From the NCBI GenBank assembly GCA_001462345.1, contig LIUM01000041.1:1-64000 (forward strand): a stretch of 64,000 nucleotides of DNA, read 5' to 3'. Numbering within the stretch: the first letter of the stretch is position 1; every line of letters begins with the position of its first letter. The translations under genes were made by a program, and so were the position numbers. The stretch is from Fibrobacteria bacterium AD312 (GTDB taxonomy: Bacteria > Fibrobacterota > Fibrobacteria > Fibrobacterales > Fibrobacteraceae). The notes under the pieces were generated by a model. The model worked only from the letters and a program-made list of their open reading frames with translations. It made no database searches and was not told where the DNA came from. Below, piece by piece: positions 16,333-24,724 of this stretch.

Positions 16333-18741
16333 CTAACCCATTATTTCTAGACTAGCAAATTTTAAGACTAATGTGCGTACAGTTCCATCCATAAAATGAA
16401 CATCCACTTTTGTGTTATCCCCTTGCCCTGTAGAGCGAATTAACGTTCCTACACCAAAGCGAATATGACGCACTTTAATTCCTGGACGAATAGGAGATTC
16501 ACTGTACTCATCATAAACCACTCGTGGCTCTTCCTTTTCAGATGGTACCTTAATAGGATTTTTATATACAATACGCTGTGTGCCACCATTTTTTGTAGAC
16601 GAGAAGGAACCTGGGCGAGTATATGTATAAGGGCGTTCAAATCCTCTGGCTTTTGGTGTAGCTCTTTCTAAACCAGTAAAAGAAGAAGCCCCCATAGAAT
16701 CAAAGGACGTTTCATCTAGCAAATTCACCACTGTGGAGTCCATTTCTGCCAAAAAACGAGAAGGCGGAAATGGTCGAATCGTTCCCTGCCAAAAGCGACG
16801 TGCAGCATGATATAAAAAAAGTTTTTTCTTTGCACGAGTACAACCGACATAAAAAAGACGACGTTCTTCTTCCATCTGGGCTTTTTGCTCTTCTTGAGTC
16901 ATAATTGCCGTAGAACGAACGAGAGGAAATATTTCTTCATCACAACCAGCAATATGCACCGTATGGAATTCAAGACCTTTTGCCATATGCATAGTCATTA
17001 GAGTTACTTTCTCTTTACTATTCTCTGTCTTTTTATCTGCATCTGTCAATAAAGAAATATCTTGTAAAAAAGCCTCTAATGTGGCCTCTGGATTTTCTTC
17101 ATCAAACTCTCGAATTGCATTAATCATTTCGTCTAAGTTTAAGGCCCGTTCATCTGCAGTCAACTCATCTTCTTTTTTTAAGAACGTGCGATAATTCGTA
17201 TCTTCAATAATACGCTCTGCAATTAATGGAAGAGGTGTTTCTTTTCCATTCACAAGAGCGAGCCAAGAATCGACTTGTTCCTTAAATCCCTTTAATTTAG
17301 AGGCGTTTCGACTGCCCTGTTCCACCTGAGCACTTAATTCTTCCCAAAGAGAAGCCTCATGACTCTCCGCACTTTCAATCAACTGTTCCACAGTGGTTTT
17401 CCCAATCTGACGAGCAGGTACATTGATCACTCTTAAAAGAGCCGCATTATCTTTTGGATTGGAAAGTAAGCGCAGGTAAGCCAAGATATCTTTTACTTCT
17501 TTTCGATCCCAGAAACGAGTACCCCCATAAATAACACAGGGTATTCTAAAATCATTTAAAGCTTTTTCTAAAGCACGAGATTGAGCATTTGTTCTATAAA
17601 AAATGGCGGTCTGTGAATAAAATGATTCTCCCGCATTTAAAATGGTGCGTGCTATTTTTTCTGCTTCACGACGATCTTCATCCACATAACAAATACGAAT
17701 CAAATCGCCTTTTTCTTCTTTAGAAAAAACCACTTTTTGCATTTCTGCAGGCCGCACATTGTTTGCAATAACGGAGCCCGCTCCTTGAACAATATTGGCT
17801 GTAGAACGATAATTTCGTTCTAACTTCACAATCGTCACTGGATGAAAATCTCGATGAAAATTGCGAATGATTTCAATGTTTGCCCCTCGCCAGCCATAAA
17901 TGCTTTGGTCATCATCACCCACCACAGTCACATTATGAGAATCATTCATTAACAATTTTAAAAGTTCATATTGAACATCATTTGTATCTTGATATTCATC
18001 CACAATCACATATTCAAACTGACGAGCTAATTGAGCCGCTACTGTTGGGAGCCTCTGTAACATATCGACTGTATTGAGCAACAAATCATCAAAATCCATG
18101 GCGTTAGAATCCAGTAATTTTTTCTGATATGCTTTATAATAACCAGCCATCTTTTCTTCATCAGCAAAGTTTGCGTTTTTTTCAACAACGGCAGGAGTTT
18201 GTAAAACAAGCTTATATTGCCCACCAGGCAAACGCTCTTTTCTAACAGTGTTTTTATACTTAGAGATAATCGAACGGACTTTTTTTAGTTCATTCGCATC
18301 ATAGGCTTCTCCAAGATCATTTTTTAGAATCTCTTTTAAAATTCGTTTTTGATCATCATCATCATAAATGGAAAACTGTGATGTAAAAGGCCAGCCTAGC
18401 GAAGCAATCGCTCCTGAACGATTTAGGCAAAGTCTTAGAATACGAACACAAATCGAATGGAATGTCCCCATCCAATTTAATTGGACAGGAGCTTTTAATA
18501 TTTGATGTATGCGTTCTCTCATTTCCCGAGCGGCTTTATTAGTAAAAGTCACTGCAAGAATATGATTTGAATCCACTTGATGTGCTGAAATCAAATGAGC
18601 CATTTTATAAGTGATTGCTCTCGTTTTACCAGAACCAGCACCCGCCAAAATAAGCATTGGCCCTTGTATTTTAAGGGCTGCAGCGGATTGTTCTTGGTTT
18701 AATTCTTTTTTTAATAATACTTCATCCACAAAACAAGACAT
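16333..18741 (-). CDS. pcrA: ATP-dependent 3'-5' DNA helicase PcrA/UvrD
   Basis: A superfamily 1A helicase (802 residues) for nucleotide-excision repair and removal of recombinase filaments. Motifs in order: Walker A GAGSGKTRAI (~residue 35), Ia TFTNKAAREMRERI, II VDEYQDTN, III GDDDQSIYGWRGA, IV YRSTANI, V MTMHMAKGLEF, VI VGCTRAKKKLF. The C-terminus (KVRHIRFGVGTLI to LEIMG) is the PcrA/UvrD tudor-like domain that contacts RNA polymerase. I take the ATG at 18741, which overlaps the pilB stop by one base (TGATG). Confidence 0.93.
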   Translation of the reverse strand: MSCFVDEVLLKKELNQEQSAAALKIQGPMLILAGAGSGKTRAITYKMAHLISAHQVDSNHILAVTFTNKAAREMRERIHQILKAPVQLNWMGTFHSICVRILRLCLNRSGAIASLGWPFTSQFSIYDDDDQKRILKEILKNDLGEAYDANELKKVRSIISKYKNTVRKERLPGGQYKLVLQTPAVVEKNANFADEEKMAGYYKAYQKKLLDSNAMDFDDLLLNTVDMLQRLPTVAAQLARQFEYVIVDEYQDTNDVQYELLKLLMNDSHNVTVVGDDDQSIYGWRGANIEIIRNFHRDFHPVTIVKLERNYRSTANIVQGAGSVIANNVRPAEMQKVVFSKEEKGDLIRICYVDEDRREAEKIARTILNAGESFYSQTAIFYRTNAQSRALEKALNDFRIPCVIYGGTRFWDRKEVKDILAYLRLLSNPKDNAALLRVINVPARQIGKTTVEQLIESAESHEASLWEELSAQVEQGSRNASKLKGFKEQVDSWLALVNGKETPLPLIAERIIEDTNYRTFLKKEDELTADERALNLDEMINAIREFDEENPEATLEAFLQDISLLTDADKKTENSKEKVTLMTMHMAKGLEFHTVHIAGCDEEIFPLVRSTAIMTQEEQKAQMEEERRLFYVGCTRAKKKLFLYHAARRFWQGTIRPFPPSRFLAEMDSTVVNLLDETSFDSMGASSFTGLERATPKARGFERPYTYTRPGSFSSTKNGGTQRIVYKNPIKVPSEKEEPRVVYDEYSESPIRPGIKVRHIRFGVGTLIRSTGQGDNTKVDVHFMDGTVRTLVLKFASLEIMG

Positions 18742-20651
18742 CAATCATCCTTTGTCGATGCCGAAAGAACTTGTTCTAGTGTGGTAAGACCATCTAAGGC
18801 CTTTTGAATTCCATCCATTCGAAGTGTAATCAAATTCGTTTCCTGTATCGCAACACGTTTAATATCGTCACCTGAAGCTCTTTTAAGAATTAGGTTACGA
18901 ATAGTTTCATTAGGGACTAAAAATTCATAAATACCGCAACGTCCTTTATAACCAGAACCATCACATTTGGGACATCCCTTTCCATGATAGAACTGCATAT
19001 CAGGAGTAAGATGAAGTTCATCGCGAAGCTCTTGAGGAATATCCAAAGGTTCCTTGCAATATTTGCATATACGTCGAACTAAGCGCTGAGCTAAAACCCC
19101 TTTGATAGCTGTAGACACCAAGAAGGGTTCCAAATCCATTTCAAGCAAACGAGGAAACGCGCCAGAAGCATCGTTCGTATGGAGTGTACTAAACACTAAA
19201 TGGCCTGTTAAAGCCGCTTCAATGGCCATAGAAGATGTTTCTCTATCGCGCATTTCACCGATCATAATCACATCTGGATCCTGACGGAGAAGAGCTCGAA
19301 TACCCGCCGCAAAAGTAAAGCCTGCAGCCACGTTAATTTGCCCCTGATTCACGCCATCCACATTCAATTCCACAGGGTCTTCCATGGTAGAAATATTAGT
19401 CGTGGAATCCAGAATTTCACGGATGGAAGCATAAAGAGTGGTTGATTTACCAGATCCTGTTGGGCCAGTCACAAGGATAATACCGTTAGGTAAATTAATC
19501 GCTTCTAAATACAACTTAAATACTCGTGGATCAAAACCCATATCCTTCAACGGGAATTGTCCTGAATTCGGGTCTAAAATACGCATTACAATTTTTTCAG
19601 CAACCCCACGTTTACGCAATGAAATAGGGAAAGAGCTCACACGTAAGTCCACCTCTCTTCCTCTGTATCTCACCGTAAAGCGACCATCTAAAGGACGCCT
19701 CTTTTCTGCAATATCCATTTTTGCTAAAAGCTTAATTCTCGATAAAATCTGAGCCATCAATCGAGCAGGAATTGGAGCCATCACTTGCAAATCGCCATCA
19801 ATACGATAGCGTAATTTTAAATAAGTCTCTTGTGGTTCTAGATGGATGTCAGAGGCCCCACGAGCAATCGCTTCGTGAATCAATGTCGTTACAATCTTCA
19901 CCACTTGCTGGCCTTCTTCATCGCTCAGCTCTGGTTCTTGATTATAGCCGTCTCGTTCTACCGTTTCTAATTCATCTTTGTCATCTGAAGCACTTAATAG
20001 AGAACTTAAGGTTTCATCAGCACTCACACGTTCCGCATATAGCCTTTCTATAGCAGCAGTCACATCTTTTTCAGAAGCCATGACTACATCTATATCCATT
20101 TGAGCCTTAAATTTAACGATGTCAATGACACGCATATTCGTTGGATCAGACATCGCAATTGTCAAGATTTTTTCTTTTGTGTTGACAAATAAAGGAACGA
20201 CATTGTACCCACGACAAACGTGTTCAGATAAATACTTCACTACATCTGGATCAAAAGAAAAATTACTTAACGAAACATAAGGAATTTCAAACTGAATGGA
20301 TAAAATTTCAATCAGTTTTTCTTCGGGCATAAAGCCAAGAGAAACAAGTGTTTTTCCTAAACGTTGGCCAGTCACTTTTTGTTGCTCTAGCGCCTTTTCC
20401 AACTGGGCTTCTGTAATATAGCCCTGCGCCATCAACATCTCTCCAATGCGCATTTTAGTCGTAGACTGCATCTGCACACCAAGAATATTGGTCAAAGTAT
20501 CTTCACTCACCATTCCTAAACGAACAAGAATTTTGCTCAACATAATTCCCGTACGCTCTTGTTCACTCAACGCATGTTTGAGCTGATCTTCGTCAATGAT
20601 TCCTTGACGAAGGAGTAATTCACCAATATTAGCCTTTGAATTTCGATTCAT
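18741..20651 (-). CDS. pilB: Type IV pilus assembly ATPase PilB (GspE family)
   Basis: A hexameric traffic ATPase (636 residues) powering pilin polymerisation on the cytoplasmic face of the inner membrane. The N-terminus has two short repeated blocks (IGELLLRQGIIDEDQL and IGEMLMAQGYITEAQL) followed by an MshEN/GspE-N domain. The ATPase core shows GPTGSGKSTTLYASI (Walker A), DPVELNVDGVNQGQINVAAGFTF (Asp box), LRQDPDVIMIGEMRDRET (Walker B) and STLHTNDASGA (His box). A zinc finger, CKYC then CPKC, lies in the C-terminal third. The ATG at 20651 overlaps the thiL stop (ATGA). Confidence 0.93.
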   Translation of the reverse strand: MNRNSKANIGELLLRQGIIDEDQLKHALSEQERTGIMLSKILVRLGMVSEDTLTNILGVQMQSTTKMRIGEMLMAQGYITEAQLEKALEQQKVTGQRLGKTLVSLGFMPEEKLIEILSIQFEIPYVSLSNFSFDPDVVKYLSEHVCRGYNVVPLFVNTKEKILTIAMSDPTNMRVIDIVKFKAQMDIDVVMASEKDVTAAIERLYAERVSADETLSSLLSASDDKDELETVERDGYNQEPELSDEEGQQVVKIVTTLIHEAIARGASDIHLEPQETYLKLRYRIDGDLQVMAPIPARLMAQILSRIKLLAKMDIAEKRRPLDGRFTVRYRGREVDLRVSSFPISLRKRGVAEKIVMRILDPNSGQFPLKDMGFDPRVFKLYLEAINLPNGIILVTGPTGSGKSTTLYASIREILDSTTNISTMEDPVELNVDGVNQGQINVAAGFTFAAGIRALLRQDPDVIMIGEMRDRETSSMAIEAALTGHLVFSTLHTNDASGAFPRLLEMDLEPFLVSTAIKGVLAQRLVRRICKYCKEPLDIPQELRDELHLTPDMQFYHGKGCPKCDGSGYKGRCGIYEFLVPNETIRNLILKRASGDDIKRVAIQETNLITLRMDGIQKALDGLTTLEQVLSASTKDD

Positions 20652-21649
20652 AAGTGCGACCACGATTGAGCGTTCATTTGTACCTTTACCCCTTGTGAAT
20701 CCACTAGTTCAACGCCACTACCGACTTGAACTAAACCAATATCACAAACAGTACCAATCCTATCATTATTAGAATAGAATATACTATTTGAAAAGGAACT
20801 TGTAAAAAGAAGTTGATATTCTTCACCCCCATTTAGAACAAAAAGATCTGTTGACAAGCCATAATACTCACACATAGTCAAAACATCAGGATCCACAGGT
20901 AAATTTTCTTTTTCAATTGTCAATTTTACCCCAGAAGAGCAAGCGATATGGTTCAATTCCGAGCTTAACCCATCACTTATATCAATGCAAGCCGAAATAG
21001 CATTCATCTCAGCAAGAGCTTCTCCTGCATGTTCTTTAATGACTGGATTTAAATGATAATTCACAAGAGATCGCCATTTTTCTTTATCTTCTGGGTGATT
21101 CAAAAGAACCCAAAGACCCGCTGCCGATTTCCCTAGTGTGCCTTGAACATAAACACGTTCGCCAGGCTTTGCACTAGAGCGTTTTAACGGTTGTACCAAG
21201 GTTGTTTGTCCAAGGAGCGTTGTAGAAAAAAAGCCCACATCCCCGACCACTGTATCTCCACCTAAAAGACGGATACCGCGTGACCCGAATCCTTTTTGAA
21301 AAGCAAGAATTAAGGATTCTCTTTGAGATTCATTCCAATGACGATTCAACCCTAAGCCTAAGAAAGCAATCATCGGAAATCCACCCATAGCAGAAATGTC
21401 CGAGACGTTTGAAACAATATGCTTTTCTACGGCCTCTTCTATTGTGGAGAAGTCTAATCTAAAATGTGTATTCTCTACAGATAAATCTTTTGTAATAAGC
21501 CAACCATCTACACCTGCAGCATCATCGCCTGCGTCTAACCAAAAACGATGTTTGGGAGAAATCTTTGATAACGGGGGACGATGACTTAATAAATGATCAA
21601 TCAATCGAAATTCACCTAAATCAGGAAATGCATAATGATTCTCTTCCAT
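20648..21649 (-). CDS. thiL: Thiamine-monophosphate kinase
   Basis: ThiL phosphorylates thiamine phosphate to the diphosphate cofactor. The 333-residue protein has GEFRLIDHLL, the DAGDDAAGVDGWLITKDLSVENTHFRLD nucleotide and metal site, NVSDISAMGGFP (a metal-binding Asp run), LLGGDTVVGD and IDISDGLSSELNHIA. It is the first gene of the thiL-pilB-pcrA run, divergent from the gene at 21730. ThiL beside pilus genes is a positional curiosity without an obvious functional link. Confidence 0.92.
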   Translation of the reverse strand: MEENHYAFPDLGEFRLIDHLLSHRPPLSKISPKHRFWLDAGDDAAGVDGWLITKDLSVENTHFRLDFSTIEEAVEKHIVSNVSDISAMGGFPMIAFLGLGLNRHWNESQRESLILAFQKGFGSRGIRLLGGDTVVGDVGFFSTTLLGQTTLVQPLKRSSAKPGERVYVQGTLGKSAAGLWVLLNHPEDKEKWRSLVNYHLNPVIKEHAGEALAEMNAISACIDISDGLSSELNHIACSSGVKLTIEKENLPVDPDVLTMCEYYGLSTDLFVLNGGEEYQLLFTSSFSNSIFYSNNDRIGTVCDIGLVQVGSGVELVDSQGVKVQMNAQSWSHL

Positions 21650-21729
21650 ATACGTAAATTTAATGAAAAAAAAGACTTCTCCAATTCCTACTATACTCTA
21701 ATGAGAAAAAAAAACTAGTTTTACAGGTA

Positions 21730-22167
21730 ATGGGACATATTTTTTTTATTACGCTGGATTCCAGTTGCAATCTAGATGAAGTTGCTCAATGGACTCTTTT
21801 TTGGCTTTTAGACCATGACATGGTAGCAAATACAACGCTTTATACATGTAGTGGTTTAGAACAGGCGTATCGAGCTCTTGAAAAGCCTCTAAAAAATGGA
21901 AATTCTCCCGCTTTAATAGTCATTGACTACCCCATGCAGCCTAATGCTGAAATGACTCAATTTGTTCATCGTTTGCGTGAATGCATCCCCGAAACGTGGA
22001 TTGTGGAATTTATTCCTCGTTCTATGCCAATGCCTTCAAATAAAGAAGAACATCTATTCTGGATTCCAAAACCAGTTTGTGAAGAAGATTGGACGGATGT
22101 ATTAAAACACGTTTGTTTTCAAGCCGCTTCCCCTCAATGGTCCGAAGCAGAAAATTCTTCCCTATGA
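21730..22167 (+). CDS. Degenerate receiver-like protein
   Basis: A 145-residue protein without a signal peptide. The pattern LIVIDYPM (Asp at the end of a hydrophobic strand), then WIVEFIP and FWIPKPV, resembles response-regulator receiver domains (D-T/S-K), but the acidic pair at the N-terminus and the conserved Thr are not clear, so phosphorylation cannot be assumed. Its stop overlaps the start of the next gene (ATGA), which couples the two proteins. The upstream DNA shares a short divergent promoter region with thiL (TATACT at 21697). Confidence 0.6.
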   Translation: MGHIFFITLDSSCNLDEVAQWTLFWLLDHDMVANTTLYTCSGLEQAYRALEKPLKNGNSPALIVIDYPMQPNAEMTQFVHRLRECIPETWIVEFIPRSMPMPSNKEEHLFWIPKPVCEEDWTDVLKHVCFQAASPQWSEAENSSL

Positions 22168-23147
22168 TAAAAGGTATTAGTTACTTTGGAGTTCGACGTC
22201 CGAAATGGGCTCTTGAAGACATGAAAGAAATTAAAGAGCGAGGGTTTACTCACGTTCTACATACCTGGTCGGAAGAAGATCTTCTCTATTACCGTGATTC
22301 CATGCAAGAAATAATTGATGGTTCTGATGCTCTCGGTCTAAAAGTTTATGTAAACCCATGGGGTGTAGGTAGAGTCTTTGGTGGAGAAGCTTTTTCAGAA
22401 CTCGTCGGCAGAAATTTTTCTATTGCGCAAAAAACAGTCGATGGAAAATCTAAAGTGGCAGCTTGCCCTAATCAACCAGAATTTAGACTTTACATGGATC
22501 AATGGATTGAAGCCGTTTGTAAAACCAAGGTAGATACCATCTTCTGGGATGAACCTCACTTTTATTTTGAAAAAGGGGCGCTCGATAATTGGGCCTGTTG
22601 TTGTGACCATTGCCAAAAGAAATTTTTGGACCAATATGGTTTTAAAATGCCCCTTTCATTAACACCAGAAGTAGAAACTTTTAGAGAAAATTCATTGATC
22701 GATTTCTTAAATGAAATGACGGAAAAGGTGCATCGATTAGGTAAAAGAAACTCTGTATGTCTTTTGCCACCATGGTTTCCTGCAGGCATAGAAAACTGGA
22801 ATCGTATTGCAGAATTACCTTTTGTAGATGAAATTAGTTCTGACCCTTATTGGGAAAAGACAACCCCTTCTGAAACGATCAAAGAAAACTATCGAGAAAT
22901 TTCTAAACGCCTATTATCCCTTGCTCAGAAATACAATAAAGACGCACAAATGTGGATAAAGAATTATCATATTGTAGAAGGGAAAGAATCTGATGTACGC
23001 CTCGCTACAGAGGAAGCTTATAATGCAGGAATACGCAATATTTTTGCTTGGTCTTATCGAGGATCAGAATACTTATCGTGGCTACGTTCCGATAATCCAG
23101 AATTGGTTTTTGAAACCCAAATCCACGCCCTTGAAAACCTTAGATAA
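22164..23147 (+). CDS. Putative glycoside-hydrolase-like TIM-barrel protein
   Basis: A 327-residue cytoplasmic-looking protein; the start is set by the ATGA overlap with the preceding gene. The text has the alternation of a (beta/alpha)8 barrel: KGISYFGVRRPKWALEDMKEIKERGFTHVLHTWSE, LGLKVYVNPWGVG, VDTIFWDEPHFY, NSVCLLPPWFPAG, DEISSDPYW and NIFAWSYRGSEY. The DEPH and DPYW acidic residues at strand ends are where GH catalytic residues sit. CCCDHCQKKF suggests a bound metal. No family assignment is certain. The convergent pilQ stop lies 2 bp away. Confidence 0.6.
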   Translation: MIKGISYFGVRRPKWALEDMKEIKERGFTHVLHTWSEEDLLYYRDSMQEIIDGSDALGLKVYVNPWGVGRVFGGEAFSELVGRNFSIAQKTVDGKSKVAACPNQPEFRLYMDQWIEAVCKTKVDTIFWDEPHFYFEKGALDNWACCCDHCQKKFLDQYGFKMPLSLTPEVETFRENSLIDFLNEMTEKVHRLGKRNSVCLLPPWFPAGIENWNRIAELPFVDEISSDPYWEKTTPSETIKENYREISKRLLSLAQKYNKDAQMWIKNYHIVEGKESDVRLATEEAYNAGIRNIFAWSYRGSEYLSWLRSDNPELVFETQIHALENLR

Positions 23148-23149
23148 AG

Positions 23150-24724
23150 TTACCAGTCTTCTTCTTCAGTAGAAGCATCCCCTGCTGGAGCTGGAGGAGG
23201 CTCAGAAACTGTTTCTGGAGCAGGTTCTACTGTGTTCTGTGTTTCTACTTGAGGTTGTACAGGAGTGTTTTCAACAGGGGCTTCTTCAGCAGGAGCTCTT
23301 TGAGTAGTAGTCTCTGTTTTCACAGGTTTTGAATTTGATTCTTCTTTTGTTGGAGTCACTGGAGCAGATTCGTCCATGCGCTGCACTTTCACTTCAGAAG
23401 GTTCAGAAGTTTCCACATTTCCTATATAATTACGAATGATACGAGGGGTAACAAAAATAACGAGATCTTTCTTTGTCACCGATTTCTTTGTGTACTTAAA
23501 TAAGTTTCCTAAGATTGGAATGTCTTTTAAGAATGGAATTCCACTTTCTGACTCCACATTTTCATTACGAGTGAGTCCACCAATCACAACGGTTTCACCA
23601 TCAGCCACAACAACCTTTGTTTTGGCTTCTTGAGTGCTAATCACAACTTCACCTTTAGTATCATAGTCATAAGAATTATTTTCTGGATGTAAATCTAAAA
23701 GAATCCGGTTATCACCAGATACATGAGGAGTCACTGTTAATTTAATACCTGTTTCTACAAGTTGTGTAGAGGATTCACCAGAATCATCAATCACACGAAT
23801 CGAAATTTTATCACCCATAAACACTATGGCTTCGGTATTATCTAAAGTAGATACCTGAGGACTAGCTAATACTTCAGTAGAAGCATCACCCATAATGCTA
23901 TTAATTGCAATTTGCAAATTGTTATCTAAAATACTTGCAGTTAAAGAAGTGGCGGCACCAGATAAGCCAGAAACCCCGTTATTTGGGAATGATTGAATTG
24001 CACCACTCGTTCTTGTGCCACCAACATTACTTCCCGCTGGCGTAGAAGCGACTCCAGGAGTTAAAGTGGCTGAACCCATTGCACTTGTCCAATCGACACC
24101 TAATTCACGAGCTAAATTACTATTGACAACAACTAATTTTGCTGTAATCATAATTTGTAGCGTTTCCATATCTAATTCATCTAAAGCATTTTTCATTTGA
24201 GAAATACGCGCATCTGTATCATAAACAATAATGGAATTACTGCGTTCCACTACCGTAATTTTACCTCTAGGTGATTTCATGCTTTCTAAAACACTCACTA
24301 AATCCTGAGCCTTCGCATGACGAATAGAAAAATTCTTACGAATCAAAGGAGATACTTGTTCACTTTGTTCTTCTTGTTCGGCAATCTTTTTCTGCTTTGC
24401 CTGGTAAGTAGCAAGCCTTTGAATGGTGATGTACTTGTCTTGAATTAACCATACTAAATCATGCAATTCACAAATAATATCTAGTGTTTCTTGCCAAGTC
24501 TTCTTGGAAACTTTTAAATTCAATTTTCCCTTTACTTCTGGAGCAAGTAAAATATCAACTCCAGCCGTAATGGAAAGTGATCTAAAAGCGGCGTCGAACT
24601 CAATGTCGACAAACGAAAAGTCATACAACTTTTTATTTGGAGCAACGGATCCCTCTGCAGGAGCAGCCCACAAACTAGCTACCATTATAAGTAAAATCGT
24701 TATCGATCGGATGATTGAATTCAT
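23150..24724 (-). CDS. pilQ: Type IV pilus secretin PilQ
   Basis: The outer-membrane channel for the pilus. The 524-residue protein has a signal peptide (cleavage near LWAAPA), a secretin/TonB short N-terminal domain (YDFSFVDIEFDAAFRSLSITAGVDILLAPEVKG), one N1-type domain (FSIRHAKAQDLVSVLESM, SIIVYDTDARISQM) and the secretin core (VLASPQVSTLDNTEA, VETGIKLTVTPHVSGDNRILLDLHPENN, VVIGGLTRNE, GIPFLKDIPILGNLFKY). A ~75-residue Pro/Glu/Thr-rich tail follows, which is not usual. It lacks the AMIN repeats of proteobacterial PilQ. Its ATG overlaps the pilP-like stop. Confidence 0.93.
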   Translation of the reverse strand: MNSIIRSITILLIMVASLWAAPAEGSVAPNKKLYDFSFVDIEFDAAFRSLSITAGVDILLAPEVKGKLNLKVSKKTWQETLDIICELHDLVWLIQDKYITIQRLATYQAKQKKIAEQEEQSEQVSPLIRKNFSIRHAKAQDLVSVLESMKSPRGKITVVERSNSIIVYDTDARISQMKNALDELDMETLQIMITAKLVVVNSNLARELGVDWTSAMGSATLTPGVASTPAGSNVGGTRTSGAIQSFPNNGVSGLSGAATSLTASILDNNLQIAINSIMGDASTEVLASPQVSTLDNTEAIVFMGDKISIRVIDDSGESSTQLVETGIKLTVTPHVSGDNRILLDLHPENNSYDYDTKGEVVISTQEAKTKVVVADGETVVIGGLTRNENVESESGIPFLKDIPILGNLFKYTKKSVTKKDLVIFVTPRIIRNYIGNVETSEPSEVKVQRMDESAPVTPTKEESNSKPVKTETTTQRAPAEEAPVENTPVQPQVETQNTVEPAPETVSEPPPAPAGDASTEEEDW

